Below the pieces are notes generated by a model, which searched no databases, was not told where the DNA came from, and saw only the letters and a list, made by a program, of their open reading frames with translations. From positions 3,434,501 through 3,498,500 of the forward strand of contig NZ_AP027142.1 of the NCBI RefSeq assembly GCF_027925385.1: a DNA stretch of 64,000 nt, written 5' to 3'. A program made the translations under genes and the position numbers. The DNA comes from Methylocystis iwaonis (GTDB lineage: Bacteria > Pseudomonadota > Alphaproteobacteria > Rhizobiales > Beijerinckiaceae). This document shows, piece by piece, positions 8,689 through 18,522 of the stretch (within the stretch, counting starts at the first letter, position 1; the number at the start of each line of letters is the position of its first letter).

Positions 8689-11679
8689 ATGGCGCGTCTT
8701 GAAACTGATGGCGTGGCCGGACCGGCGGCTCCCGGCGGCCCGCGTTCTACGCAAAACAATAATTTTGCAGCCACTTCATTTTTACAGGGCGCCAATGCAG
8801 CCTATATCGAGGGCCTGCTCGACGCCTATGAGGCCGACCCTTCCTCGGTCAGTCCCGAATGGGCGAAATTCTTCGTAGAAATGGGAATAGCGCCGACCGC
8901 CGCCCAGCCCCCTGCTTCCGGCCCCTCCTGGGCGCGCCGCGATTGGCCGCCGACGGCCAATGGCGAATGGGTCAGCGCGCTCACCGGCGAATACCCCGCC
9001 CCGGCCCAAAAGCCCGCCGCCAAAGGCGCGCCGGCGCCGGCCCCCGCGGCCGCAACGGCCGACGATATTCAACGCGCCACGCGCGACTCCGTGCGCGCTT
9101 TGATGATGATCCGCGCCTATCGCATGCGCGGCCATCTCCACGCCAATCTCGATCCTTTGGGCCTCGAGCAGCGCCCCGACCATGGCGAGCTGCATCCCGA
9201 AACCTACGGTTTCAAGGACGAGGACTACGACCGCAAGATCTTCATCGACGGCGTCTTGGGCATGCAATACGCCAGCGTCTTCGAGATGGTGACGATCCTG
9301 CGCCGCACCTATTGCGGCTCGATCGGCTTCGAATTTATGCATATCTCCAATCCGGAGGAGAAGGCCTGGCTGCAGGCGCGCATCGAAGGCCCCAAGAAGG
9401 AGATCGTCTTCACCGACGAGGGCAAGCGCGCGATTTACAAGAAGCTTGTCGAGGCCGAGGGCTTCGAGAAATTCCTCGACGTGAAATATACCGGCACCAA
9501 GCGCTTCGGCCTCGACGGCGCGGAGGCGATGGTCCCGGCGCTGGAGCAGATCATCAAGCGCGGCGGCGCGCTCGGCGTGCAGGAGATCGTCCTGGGCATG
9601 GCCCATCGCGGCCGCCTGAATGTTCTCTGCCAGGTGATGGGCAAGCCGCATCGCGCGCTCTTCCACGAATTCAAGGGCGGCTCTTTCCTGCCCGACGAGG
9701 TGGAAGGCTCCGGCGACGTGAAATATCACTTGGGCGCCTCGTCCGATCGCGAGTTCGATAACAACAAGGTCCATCTCTCGCTCACGGCGAACCCCTCGCA
9801 TCTCGAAATCGTCGATCCGGTCGTGCTCGGGAAAGTCCGCGCCAAGCAGGATCAGCATGATGGCGACCGCCGCACGGTGCTGCCGCTGCTCATCCATGGC
9901 GATGCAGCTTTCGCGGGCCAGGGCGTCGTGGCGGAATGTTTCGGCCTCTCTGGGCTCAAGGGCCATCGCACCGGCGGCTCGGTGCATTTCATCATCAACA
10001 ACCAGATCGGCTTCACCACCTATCCGCGCTTCTCGCGCTCTTCGCCCTATCCGTCGGATGTCGCGAAAATGGTCGAAGCGCCGATCTTCCACGTCAATGG
10101 CGACGATCCGGAGGCGGTCGTCTTCGCTGCGCGCGTCGCGACCGAGTTCCGCCAGCAATTCCAGAAACCCGTCGTCATCGACATGTGGTGCTACCGCCGC
10201 TTCGGCCACAATGAAGGCGACGAGCCCGGCTTCACCCAGCCGCTGATGTACAAAAAGATCCGCGCGCACCGCACGACGCTCGACCTCTATGGCGAGAAGC
10301 TCGCCAACGAAGGCCAGCTCGCCAAGGCCGACGCAGACCGGATGAAGGAGGAGTGGCGCGCGCGGCTCGAGGTCGAGTTCGAAGCGAGCGGGACCTATAA
10401 GCCCAACAAGGCGGATTGGCTCGACGGGCGCTGGGCGGGCTTGAAGCCCGGCTATCAGGCGTCCGAGGACGAGCGAAGAGGAAAGACCGGCGCGCCGCTC
10501 GAAACCTTGCGCGACATCGGCGCGAGACTGACGACGATTCCCCCGGATTTCAAAGCGCATCGCACCATCCAGCGTTTCCTCGACAATCGCCGCAATGCGA
10601 TCGAGGAAGGGACGTCGATCGACTGGGCGACGGCGGAGGCGCTGGCCTTCGGCGCGCTGCTGATCGAGGGCTGGGACGTGCGCCTCTCCGGCCAGGACAG
10701 CGAGCGCGGCACCTTCTCGCAGCGCCACAGCGTGCTGATCGATCAGGAAACGGAAGCGCGCTACATTCCGCTCGATCACATCTCGCCAGAGCAGGGCCGG
10801 TTCGAGGTCATCAATTCGATGCTCTCTGAAGAAGCCGTGCTCGGCTTCGAATATGGCTATTCCCTCGCCGAGCCCAATGCGCTCGTGCTGTGGGAAGCGC
10901 AGTTCGGCGACTTCGCCAATGGCGCGCAGGTGATCTTCGACCAGTTCCTATCGGCGGGCGAGCGCAAATGGCTGCGCATGTCCGGCCTCGTCTGCCTGCT
11001 GCCGCATGGCTATGAGGGACAGGGGCCGGAACATTCCTCGGCGCGCCTCGAACGCTATCTGCAGCTTTGCGCCGAAGACAATATGCAGGTGGCGAACTGC
11101 TCGACGCCGGCGAACTACTTCCACATTCTGCGCCGCCAGCTCCATCGCAACTTGCGCAAGCCGCTCATTCTCATGGCGCCGAAGTCGTTGCTGCGTCACA
11201 AGCGCTGCGTCTCGCGCCTCGGCGAGATGGGCATGGCGTCGAGCTTCCAGCGCATCCTGCTCGACGACGGCGAGACGCATGAGACGGCGCTGCTGAAACC
11301 CGACGAGCAGATTCGCCGCGTCGTGCTGTGCAGCGGCAAGGTCTATTACGATTTGCTGGAAGACCGTGAGAAGCGCGGGATCGACGACGTTTATCTGCTG
11401 CGCGTCGAGCAGCTTTATCCCTTCCCGCTGAAGAGCCTCGTCACCGCTTTGTCGCGGTTCAAGAACGCCGACATCGCCTGGTGCCAGGAGGAGCCCAAGA
11501 ACATGGGCGCCTGGTTCTTCGTCGAACCTTATCTGGAATGGGTGCTGGCCCAGGTGGGCGCGACGGCGAAGCGCGCGCGTTATATCGGACGCCCCGCCTC
11601 GGCCTCGACCGCCGCCGGCGCCATGTCGAAGCATCTCGCGCAGCTTCGGGCTTTCCTGGATGACGCTTTTGCGGCCTAG
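8689..11679 (+). CDS. sucA: 2-oxoglutarate dehydrogenase E1 component
   Basis: 996 residues from MARLETDG, the start that fits the family; an ATG 48 bases earlier is possible but adds an untypical leader. This thiamine-diphosphate enzyme decarboxylates 2-oxoglutarate and succinylates the SucB lipoyl arm in the TCA cycle. NNFAATSFLQGANAAYIEGLLDAYEADP is the N-terminal E2-binding motif. HLHANLDPLG, GMAHRGRLNVL, GDAAFAGQGVV and FIINNQIGFTT are the core cofactor and substrate motifs. A C-terminal transketolase-like domain ends the protein. No truncation seen. Confidence 0.96.
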   Translation: MARLETDGVAGPAAPGGPRSTQNNNFAATSFLQGANAAYIEGLLDAYEADPSSVSPEWAKFFVEMGIAPTAAQPPASGPSWARRDWPPTANGEWVSALTGEYPAPAQKPAAKGAPAPAPAAATADDIQRATRDSVRALMMIRAYRMRGHLHANLDPLGLEQRPDHGELHPETYGFKDEDYDRKIFIDGVLGMQYASVFEMVTILRRTYCGSIGFEFMHISNPEEKAWLQARIEGPKKEIVFTDEGKRAIYKKLVEAEGFEKFLDVKYTGTKRFGLDGAEAMVPALEQIIKRGGALGVQEIVLGMAHRGRLNVLCQVMGKPHRALFHEFKGGSFLPDEVEGSGDVKYHLGASSDREFDNNKVHLSLTANPSHLEIVDPVVLGKVRAKQDQHDGDRRTVLPLLIHGDAAFAGQGVVAECFGLSGLKGHRTGGSVHFIINNQIGFTTYPRFSRSSPYPSDVAKMVEAPIFHVNGDDPEAVVFAARVATEFRQQFQKPVVIDMWCYRRFGHNEGDEPGFTQPLMYKKIRAHRTTLDLYGEKLANEGQLAKADADRMKEEWRARLEVEFEASGTYKPNKADWLDGRWAGLKPGYQASEDERRGKTGAPLETLRDIGARLTTIPPDFKAHRTIQRFLDNRRNAIEEGTSIDWATAEALAFGALLIEGWDVRLSGQDSERGTFSQRHSVLIDQETEARYIPLDHISPEQGRFEVINSMLSEEAVLGFEYGYSLAEPNALVLWEAQFGDFANGAQVIFDQFLSAGERKWLRMSGLVCLLPHGYEGQGPEHSSARLERYLQLCAEDNMQVANCSTPANYFHILRRQLHRNLRKPLILMAPKSLLRHKRCVSRLGEMGMASSFQRILLDDGETHETALLKPDEQIRRVVLCSGKVYYDLLEDREKRGIDDVYLLRVEQLYPFPLKSLVTALSRFKNADIAWCQEEPKNMGAWFFVEPYLEWVLAQVGATAKRARYIGRPASASTAAGAMSKHLAQLRAFLDDAFAA

Positions 11680-11681
11680 CG

Positions 11682-11797
11682 CCCCCTCCCCAGCCCTCCC
11701 CCGCTTTGCGGGAGAGGGAGAACATCGTGGCCTTCATCGACAACGCTGATCACGAGCGTCCCCTCTCCCGCGGAGCGGGGGAGGGACAGGGAGGGGG
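11682..11797. repeat. Long imperfect inverted repeat between sucA and sucB
   Basis: Arms of about 38 bases (11682-11719 and 11760-11797), each C-rich then GGGAGAGGG-like, pair with roughly six mismatches around a 40-base loop. It could be a mobile palindromic unit or an mRNA processing/termination structure in the sucAB transcript. Confidence 0.75.
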
Positions 11798-11855
11798 CCT
11801 CGCCAGCACATTTAGAAAATTAGCTAACTCCGCTGAGCCATACGAGGAATGATCG

Positions 11856-13085
11856 ATGACTGAAATTCGTGTCCCGACCCTCGGCGAATCCGTCACGGAG
11901 GCGACGATCGGCCGCTGGTTCAAAAAGGCGGGCGACGTGGTGCGCGCCGATGAAACGCTTGCCGAGCTCGAGACCGACAAGGTGACCTTAGAGGTCAACG
12001 CCCCTGCGGCGGGCGTCCTCGCCGAAGTTCTGGTCAAGGAAGGCGAAACGGTGCAGCCGGGCGCGCTGCTCGGCCAGATCGTCGCCGGGGGCGCTGCTGC
12101 TGCGCCGGCGCCGGCCGCAAAACCCGCTCCGGCGCCTGCCGCCGCTGCGCCCGCTCCCGCCGCGCCGAGCCAGCCGGCCACGACCATGCCGCCCTCGCCC
12201 GCCGCCGCCAAGATCGCGGCGGAGAAAGGCATCGACGTCTCGCAGGTCTCAGGTTCCGGCAAGCGCGGTCAGGCGCTCAAATCCGACGTGATCGATTTCG
12301 CCGCCCGAGCCCCTGCACCGCCGGCGCCAGTCGTCGAAGCGCCGCCGCCGCCCGCCCCGCGCGCCCCCGCGCCGCAGGAGGACGCCGCGCGCGAGGAGCG
12401 CGTGAAAATGTCGCGCCTGCGCCAGACCATCGCTCGGCGCCTGAAGGAAGCGCAGAGCGTCGCGGCGATGCTGACGACCTTCAACGAGGTCGACATGTCG
12501 GCGCTCATCGCCCAGCGCAACAAATACAAGGATCTCTTCGAGAAGAAGCACGGCGTTAAGCTCGGCTTCATGTCCTATTTCGTGAAAGCCTGCTGTCAGG
12601 CGCTGGAGGAAATCCCGGCGGTCAACGCCGAGATCGACGGGACGGACATCATCTACAAGCGCTTCTGCCACATCGGCGTGGCGGTGGGCACGGATAAGGG
12701 CCTCGTCGTGCCCGTGGTGCGCGACGCCGATCGCATGTCTCTGGCCGAGATCGAGAAAAGCATCGCCGCGCTGGGCAAGAAGGCGCGCGACGGCGCGCTC
12801 GACATCGCCGATCTGCAGGGCGGCACTTTCACCATTTCGAACGGCGGAGTCTATGGCTCGCTGATGTCGACGCCCATATTGAACGCGCCGCAATCCGGCA
12901 TTCTGGGCATGCACAAGATTCAGGAGCGCCCGATTGCGGTCGACGGCAAGATCGAGATCCGCCCGATGATGTATCTGGCGCTCTCCTACGACCATCGCCT
13001 CGTCGACGGGAAGGAGGCGGTGACCTTCCTCGTGCGCGTCAAGGAGACGCTGGAGGACCCGGGCCGTCTGGCGCTGGCGCTGTAA
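11856..13085 (+). CDS. sucB: Dihydrolipoamide succinyltransferase (E2 of 2-oxoglutarate dehydrogenase)
   Basis: 409 residues. A single lipoyl domain comes first (lipoylated Lys in [10 protein letters not shown]), then an Ala/Pro linker, a peripheral-subunit-binding domain ([32 protein letters not shown]), a second Ala/Pro linker and the catalytic domain ending with the DHRLVDG active-site motif. It transfers the succinyl group to CoA. It follows sucA by 176 bases that hold a large inverted repeat. The E3 gene lpd, often next, is not found here. Confidence 0.96.
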   Translation: MTEIRVPTLGESVTEATIGRWFKKAGDVVRADETLAELETDKVTLEVNAPAAGVLAEVLVKEGETVQPGALLGQIVAGGAAAAPAPAAKPAPAPAAAAPAPAAPSQPATTMPPSPAAAKIAAEKGIDVSQVSGSGKRGQALKSDVIDFAARAPAPPAPVVEAPPPPAPRAPAPQEDAAREERVKMSRLRQTIARRLKEAQSVAAMLTTFNEVDMSALIAQRNKYKDLFEKKHGVKLGFMSYFVKACCQALEEIPAVNAEIDGTDIIYKRFCHIGVAVGTDKGLVVPVVRDADRMSLAEIEKSIAALGKKARDGALDIADLQGGTFTISNGGVYGSLMSTPILNAPQSGILGMHKIQERPIAVDGKIEIRPMMYLALSYDHRLVDGKEAVTFLVRVKETLEDPGRLALAL

Positions 13086-13313
13086 GGGGAGGGGAGCGCC
13101 CCTCCCCGAAACCCGCACGGTTCCTGCTAGAGAGGGTGAGGCGCTGAGCCAGAAACAGCCGCTTCGCTCCCGCATAAAGGGGTAACCTTGGCCGCAGAAT
13201 CGGCCTTGGCGCCCTCTTTAAAACTGCTCCAAAGCGCCACACATCTAGGTGCAAGACGCGCTGCGCGGCAGGCGTCGACGGGCGGGTCGTCACGGACGCC
13301 GAGGAGGAGCAAC

Positions 13314-13583
13314 ATGCAAGAAAAAATCACGATCGAGCGAAGGGAGCCGCTCCTGACGCCGGAACAATTCGCCAATCTGGGCGACGGCATGATAGCTTAT
13401 GTGCGCGCCATGCGGTCCGAAGACGTCAACCGCCTCTATCCGCAAGCGCCGCAGATCCAACCCGGTCTCACCATTTTCGCGCTGATCGGCGCCGACGGCG
13501 CCCCGATCGTTCTCGCCGACTCGGAAGAGGGCGCCATTGGCAACGCCCGGGAAAACGACCTCACCATGGTCAGCCTGCACTGA
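13314..13583 (+). CDS. DUF1150 family small protein
   Basis: 89 residues starting after a strong GAGGAGG site. The sequence LLTPEQFANLGDGMIAYVRAMRSEDV and the ending FALIGADGAPIVLADSEEGAIGNARENDL fit DUF1150, a small alphaproteobacterial family of unknown function that is often beside Hsp20 genes. No Hsp20 gene is near here. A GC hairpin at 13598-13619 follows it. Confidence 0.8.
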   Translation: MQEKITIERREPLLTPEQFANLGDGMIAYVRAMRSEDVNRLYPQAPQIQPGLTIFALIGADGAPIVLADSEEGAIGNARENDLTMVSLH

Positions 13584-13597
13584 TGTTGGGCAATAGA

Positions 13598-13620
13598 CCC
13601 GGCCCGCCGCGGGGCCGGGG
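13598..13620 (+). terminator. Possible terminator after the DUF1150 gene
   Basis: CCCGGCCC, loop GCCGC, GGGCCGGG-like hairpin, followed a few bases later by a T-rich stretch. The T-run is weak, so efficiency is uncertain. Confidence 0.45.
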
Positions 13621-13731
13621 CCGCCTTTGCATTTTCATTTGATAACCGCCATTCGCCCTACCGGCGGGACGAAGGCAGGGTTTTTGCTTCCATATCGGAA
13701 AGGGGCCGCCTGCCCCGCCATGGAGGCGTTC

Positions 13732-14163
13732 ATGCCGGCAACCGAGTTATTTGCTGTCTGTCACGTTAACGACGTCGCCAAGCGCGGCGCGGTCGGCTTC
13801 GTGCTGGCGCGCAGGGAGGGCGACAAGACCGTGCCCTTCCCAATCTTCGTCGTCCGCCAGGGCAGGGTCTACCACGCTTACGCCAACCGCTGCCCGCATC
13901 AGGGCGCGCGGATCGACTTCCAGCCCGGCCACTTCCTCGACCAGGGCCACCGCGCCATCGTCTGCGGCAAGCACGGCGCGCTCTTTGATCCGGTGACGGG
14001 CAATTGTTACGACGGCCCTTGCGCCGGCGCCGCGCTGGAAAAGATCGAGGTCGTCGTCGACGGCGAGGACGTCTGCATCACCGGGGTGGAGCTTGCCGAG
14101 GAAGATGGACTCGATCGTCCGGAAAACGACGAGATGCCGCCAGTCATGGTGACGTCGGACTGA
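13732..14163 (+). CDS. Rieske [2Fe-2S] ferredoxin-like protein
   Basis: 143 residues from the ATG preceded by GGAGG (an upstream in-frame ATG has no good ribosome site). The cluster ligands are in CPHQGARIDF and CGKHGALFDP, the two CxH boxes of a Rieske fold; GNCYDGPCAGAALEKIEV completes the domain. Small stand-alone Rieske proteins of this type usually pass electrons to oxygenases or reductases, but no partner is adjacent. No signal peptide, so probably cytoplasmic. Confidence 0.87.
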   Translation: MPATELFAVCHVNDVAKRGAVGFVLARREGDKTVPFPIFVVRQGRVYHAYANRCPHQGARIDFQPGHFLDQGHRAIVCGKHGALFDPVTGNCYDGPCAGAALEKIEVVVDGEDVCITGVELAEEDGLDRPENDEMPPVMVTSD

Positions 14164-14182
14164 GCGGGCGAGGCTCGCGCGT

Positions 14183-16492
14183 TCAATTGCCCCCGAAGAG
14201 CTGTTCGAAAATATTCTTCTCCTGCGGCGCCGGGCTGCGCCCGCGCCGCGGGCTGGGGGGCGGCGCCGCGCCGGCATTGGGGACGTCCGCGGGCGGCAGC
14301 AGGTCGTCGATCTCTCTCGTGCGCGCCGCGCGAGCGCGTGGGGGCGGCAGTATCGTCGCCGTTTCGTCCGGCGACGACAGCGTCTCCTCGGCGGCCCGAT
14401 TTTCCGCCGGAGGCGGCGGCGCTTGTCTTTGTGGCCTCGGCGGCGGCGCGGGCGCAGGCTGGTGGTCGGCGCCTGTGAAGATGCCGATCAACTCATCGAG
14501 CGGCTTGGCGATGACTTCCTCGGCGTCCGAGCGCCAGGAGCCGGTCGGCAGGCTCGCGACCGGCGCGCCGCGCAGGGCGATCCCCATATAGCGGCTCCAG
14601 ATTTCCACCGGCAGATTGCCGCCCGAGGCCTTCTTCGTCGGCGAGCTGTCGTCATTGCCAAGCCACACGCCGGTGACGAGCCGGCTCGTATAGCCGACAA
14701 ACCAGGCGTCGCGGAAATCCTGGCTGGTCCCTGTCTTGCCGGCCGCCTGCCAGCCGGGCAGCGCCGCCTTGCGCGCCGTGCCGGTCAGCAGCGTCTCCTG
14801 CATCATCGTGTTCATCATCGCCACATATTGCGGCTCGATCACGCGGCCGAAGACGGAGCCTTTGCGCTGGTAGAGCGTCTTGCCGCTCGCCGTCTTCACC
14901 CGTGTGATGATGTGCGGCTGCACGCCGACCCCGCCATTCGCGAAGGGCGCGTAGGCGGCGACAAGCTCCAGCGGCGTCACTTCCGACGTGCCGAGCGCGA
15001 TGGAGGCGTTGGGCTGAAGGTCGGATTGGACGCCGAGCCGGTGCGCCGTCTTCACCACGGCCTTCGGCCCAACTTCCAGGCCGACGCGCACCGCGACCGT
15101 ATTGAGCGAGAGCGCCAGCGCCTTGGTGAGCGTGACGGGGCCGAAATATTCGTGGCTGTAGTTCTCCGGCGTCCAGCCCTTGATGTTGAGCGGACCGTCC
15201 TCGCGCACGGACTCCGGCGTCATGCCATGTTCGAGACCGGCGAGATAGACGAAGGGTTTGAAGGCCGAGCCCGGCTGGCGCTTGGCGGAGACGGCGCGAT
15301 TGAACTGGCTCTCCGAATAGTCGCGGCCGCCGACCAGCGCGCGGATCGCGCCATTGGGGTCGATCGACACGATGGCGCCTTGCGACACGCCGTATTTTGC
15401 GCCCTTGTTGTCGAGCTCCTCCTTCAGCGCGCCTTCCGCCACGGCCTGCAGGCGCGGGTCGATGGTTGTCGTGACGACAATGTCCTGGTCGATGGCGCCG
15501 ATCGTGTCGTCGAGCATGTCCATAACGTAGTCGGCCGCATAATTGGCCGAGCCCGCGCCCAAGCCTTTGGCCGCCTGCGCCGGATGGGCGAGCGCCGCCT
15601 TGGCCATTGTCTCGCTGATATGGCCTTCCTGCGCCATGGCCGTGATGACCTGCGCGGCGCGCTCGGTCGCGCCTTCGGGATTGCGGTCGGGGGCGAGCTT
15701 GCTCGGGGCCTTCATCAACCCTGCGAGCACGGCGGATTCGGAAAGCGTCGCGGTCCTGGCGCTATGGCCGAAATAACGCTGCGTCGCCGCCTCCACGCCA
15801 TAGGCGCCGGAGCCGAAATAGACGCGGTTGAGGTAAAGCTCGAGAATCTGGTCCTTCGAATATTTATGCTCGAGCCACAGCGCGAGGATCGCCTCCTGGA
15901 TCTTGCGTGAAATCGTCCGCTCCTGCGTCAGGAACAGGTTTTTGGCGAGCTGCTGGGTCAGCGTCGAGCCGCCCTGCATGCCGCCGCGGCCGGTGACATT
16001 GCGCAGCAGCGCGCGGCCGATGCCTTGCGGATCGACGCCCCAATGCGAATAGAAACGCCGGTCCTCGATGGCGATGAAGGCCTTGGGCAGATAGGGCGGC
16101 AGCTCCGAAATGCGGATCGCCGCGCCCCCCGTATCGCCGCGATTGGCGAGCAGCTCGCCATCCGAGCCCATGATCGCAATATTGGGCGGGCGCTTGGGCA
16201 CCGCGAGCTGGTCGATCGGCGGCAATTGCGAGCCGTAATAGACCGCGAGCGCGCCGGCGCCGACCACGCCCCAGATTGAAAGGGTGAAGCCCCAATAAAA
16301 GAGCGCGCCGATCATCGATCTGGACCGCCGAGGCTTCGGTTTGGCAGTTGCTTCAGCGTCGAAATCGTCCGGCTCCTCCGCCTCACGCGCCTGACGAGAC
16401 CGGGGCGAGGGCCGTCTTTCAGCCCGCAAGTCCCAGTCGTCGTCCTCGCCGTCGTCGAACCTAGGTTCCTGACGTTTGCCGCCGCGCGCCAT
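14183..16492 (-). CDS. mrcA: Penicillin-binding protein 1A, bifunctional peptidoglycan synthase
   Basis: 769 residues. A charged cytoplasmic tail of about 80 residues precedes one membrane segment (ALFYWGFTLSIWGVVGAGALAVYY). The GT51 glycosyltransferase domain follows (AIEDRRFYSHWGVDP, GGSTLTQQLAKNLFL), then the transpeptidase domain with the Ser-x-x-Lys motif in PGSAFKPF, SLNT and KTGTSQDFRDAWF. It polymerises and cross-links peptidoglycan at the inner membrane. The Pro/Arg-rich C-terminal tail of 100 residues is not part of the core. Convergent with the Rieske gene, 19 bases apart. Confidence 0.95.
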   Translation of the reverse strand: MARGGKRQEPRFDDGEDDDWDLRAERRPSPRSRQAREAEEPDDFDAEATAKPKPRRSRSMIGALFYWGFTLSIWGVVGAGALAVYYGSQLPPIDQLAVPKRPPNIAIMGSDGELLANRGDTGGAAIRISELPPYLPKAFIAIEDRRFYSHWGVDPQGIGRALLRNVTGRGGMQGGSTLTQQLAKNLFLTQERTISRKIQEAILALWLEHKYSKDQILELYLNRVYFGSGAYGVEAATQRYFGHSARTATLSESAVLAGLMKAPSKLAPDRNPEGATERAAQVITAMAQEGHISETMAKAALAHPAQAAKGLGAGSANYAADYVMDMLDDTIGAIDQDIVVTTTIDPRLQAVAEGALKEELDNKGAKYGVSQGAIVSIDPNGAIRALVGGRDYSESQFNRAVSAKRQPGSAFKPFVYLAGLEHGMTPESVREDGPLNIKGWTPENYSHEYFGPVTLTKALALSLNTVAVRVGLEVGPKAVVKTAHRLGVQSDLQPNASIALGTSEVTPLELVAAYAPFANGGVGVQPHIITRVKTASGKTLYQRKGSVFGRVIEPQYVAMMNTMMQETLLTGTARKAALPGWQAAGKTGTSQDFRDAWFVGYTSRLVTGVWLGNDDSSPTKKASGGNLPVEIWSRYMGIALRGAPVASLPTGSWRSDAEEVIAKPLDELIGIFTGADHQPAPAPPPRPQRQAPPPPAENRAAEETLSSPDETATILPPPRARAARTREIDDLLPPADVPNAGAAPPPSPRRGRSPAPQEKNIFEQLFGGN

Positions 16493-16616
16493 TTTTTCCG
16501 TCCAGAGGCTCTCCGCCTGCCCCTGAATTCAACTTAAGGAAGGCGCTTTAAGGGCTGGTTAAGAAATCGCGCGGGCGCGGGCTATTAATTTTTGTGATTT
16601 TTTGAGAGCATGCCGC

Positions 16617-16877
16617 ATGCGCACGATGACAATCTCTCTCTCTGACCAGCAGGCCCGCCGTATCCAGCTAGCGGTGGAAACGGGCGCCTATGCATCGAAT
16701 AGCGAGGTGCTCCGTGAAGCGCTTCGCCTTTGGGAGCAACGCGAGGAAATCCGCGCGCTCGAACTCAAGCGACTCAAGCAGGCCTATGAGACTGGCCTGG
16801 CGAGCGGCCCCGGACGCGAGGTGGAAGCAGATTCGCTGCTGGCCGAGTTCAAAAGGAAAGCCGGCCTGAGTGGCTAG
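16617..16877 (+). CDS. parD: ParD-family antitoxin
   Basis: 86 residues from the ATG at 16617. MTISLSDQQARRIQLAVETGAYASNSEVLREALRLWEQREE is the ribbon-helix-helix ParD/CC2985-type domain, followed by a helical toxin-binding tail. It should repress its operon and neutralise the toxin encoded downstream, which it overlaps by eight bases. The AT-richer DNA just upstream (about 16581-16605) is where an operator-promoter would lie. Confidence 0.88.
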   Translation: MRTMTISLSDQQARRIQLAVETGAYASNSEVLREALRLWEQREEIRALELKRLKQAYETGLASGPGREVEADSLLAEFKRKAGLSG

Positions 16878-17163
16878 GGTCACCCTCACGCCGGCTGCGG
16901 AAGCGGCGCTTTTCGATATATGGGCGACAGTGGCGCTCGATAATGTCCGAGCGGCCGACGGGCTTTTCCAACGCATAATGAAGAAAGCGCGACTTGCCGC
17001 GGAAAATCCGCGGATGGGCGCGCCCCGACCCGAGCTGAGCGCTAACGCCCGCATCCTCGTCGAGGGGCGCTACCTGATTATTTACGAGCCTGCGGAAGAC
17101 GGCCTCACAATCATCGCCATTGTTCATGGCGCAAGAGACCCCGAAAGCTGGCTCGCAGGCTGA
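16870..17163 (+). CDS. parE: ParE/RelE-superfamily toxin
   Basis: 97 residues starting with GTG inside the end of the antitoxin gene. VTLTPAAEAALFDIWATVALDNV, ENPRMGAPRPEL and GRYLIIYEPAEDGLTIIAIVHGARDPES are the standard ParE features. ParE toxins of this group inhibit DNA gyrase. Intact, and paired with ParD, so presumably functional as an addiction module. Confidence 0.88.
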   Translation: MARVTLTPAAEAALFDIWATVALDNVRAADGLFQRIMKKARLAAENPRMGAPRPELSANARILVEGRYLIIYEPAEDGLTIIAIVHGARDPESWLAG

Positions 17164-17270
17164 ATTTCTCCACCACTCCCGACGCGCCGCCCCTTGCGCT
17201 TCCTTCTCGGGCTTGCCAAAGTCACCGCCCCCGGCGCGCCGCGTCAATGAACGAGACGGTTTCCAAGGCG

Positions 17271-18389
17271 ATGAAGGTTACGATCGAGAGAGCGGCGCTG
17301 TTGCGGGCGCTCGGCCATGTGCATCGGGTGGTTGAACGGCGCACCACGATCCCCATTCTCGCCAACGTGCTGATCGACGCCAGGGACCGAACGCTGACGC
17401 TGAAGGCGACCGACCTCGATCTCGAGATCACCGAAAAGGCGCCGGCCGAGGTCGGACAGGCCGGCGGCGCCACTCTTCCCGCCCATACGCTCTACGATAT
17501 CGTCCGCAAGCTGCCCGAAGGCGCGCAGGTGTCGCTCGACGGCTCCGGAGAGGCCGGCCAGCTCACGCTGCGCTCGGGGCGTTCGCGCTTCAACCTGTCG
17601 ACGCTGCCCGAAAGCGACTTCCCCGACGTGACCTCGGGCGAGTTCAGCCATAGCTTCTCGCTGGCGCCCGCCGATCTCAAGCGGCTCATCGAGAAGACGC
17701 AATTCGCCATCTCCAACGAAGAGACCCGCTATTATCTCAATGGCATCTACATCCATGCGATGGAGGTCGAGGGCCAGTTGATGCTGCGCGCAGTGGCGAC
17801 CGACGGCCACCGCCTCGCCCGTCTTGAGCTGCCGGCGCCGGAAGGCTGCGCGGGCATGCCCGGCGTCATTCTCCCCCGTAAGGCGGTGCAGGAAGTGCAG
17901 CGCCTCATCGAAGACGCCCAGGGCGAGGTGCTGGTCGAGCTCTCGACGAACAAGATGCGCTTCTCCTTCGGCGACGCGCTGCTGACGACGAAGCTCATCG
18001 ACGGCACCTTCCCCGACTACGGCCGCGTCATACCGGCGGGCAACGACAAGCGCCTGACCGTGGAGCGCGACGTCTTCGCCAAGGCCGTCGACCGCGTCTC
18101 CACCATTTCGTCGGAGCGCGGCCGCGCGGTTAAGCTCGCTCTGACGGAAGGCAAGCTCGTGCTCTCCGTCACCAACCCCGATCAGGGCTCGGCGGTCGAA
18201 GAGATCGAAGCTGACTACGACGGCGCGCCGCTCGACGTCGGCTTCAACGCCAGATATCTCCTCGACATCACCCAGCAGCTCGACAGCGATACGGCGCTCT
18301 TCAAGCTCGCCGATCCGGGCTCGCCGACGCTGATCCAAGACCGCGACGGGGCCAGCGCGCTTTACGTGCTGATGCCGATGCGCGTCTAA
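17271..18389 (+). CDS. dnaN: DNA polymerase III beta subunit (sliding clamp)
   Basis: 372 residues, the usual length, from MKVTIERAALLRALGHVHRVVERRTTIPIL; an ATG eight codons upstream is possible but lacks a ribosome site, while AAGG precedes the chosen start. Three clamp domains are visible, with HRLARLELPAP in the middle and the C-terminal partner-binding end YVLMPMRV. The ring tethers polymerase to DNA. Neither dnaA nor recF is adjacent, so this is not evidence for the origin being here. Confidence 0.96.
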   Translation: MKVTIERAALLRALGHVHRVVERRTTIPILANVLIDARDRTLTLKATDLDLEITEKAPAEVGQAGGATLPAHTLYDIVRKLPEGAQVSLDGSGEAGQLTLRSGRSRFNLSTLPESDFPDVTSGEFSHSFSLAPADLKRLIEKTQFAISNEETRYYLNGIYIHAMEVEGQLMLRAVATDGHRLARLELPAPEGCAGMPGVILPRKAVQEVQRLIEDAQGEVLVELSTNKMRFSFGDALLTTKLIDGTFPDYGRVIPAGNDKRLTVERDVFAKAVDRVSTISSERGRAVKLALTEGKLVLSVTNPDQGSAVEEIEADYDGAPLDVGFNARYLLDITQQLDSDTALFKLADPGSPTLIQDRDGASALYVLMPMRV

Positions 18390-18522
18390 CGGCGTTCAGC
18401 GCCCACCAAGCCCCCGGCGTGGCGGAGCAGGCGCGACGGCGTGTAGCGCTTCTGAGCGCTTGCGAGCGGCGAGGCGGCGCGTCATTGTCAAAAAGCCACG
18501 TTCCTACAGAACAAAGGCTTCC

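Noticed and set aside
8782..10779. 665-codon minus-strand frame inside sucA
   Set aside because: Antisense to a clear enzyme gene; GC-rich codons leave few stops in the opposite frame.
11682..11797. CRISPR array or riboswitch between sucA and sucB
   Set aside because: There is a single inverted pair, no regularly spaced direct repeats and no conserved aptamer pattern.
17271..18389. dnaN as a sign of the replication origin
   Set aside because: No dnaA, recF or cluster of DnaA boxes was noticed nearby; dnaN is often separate from the origin in this group.
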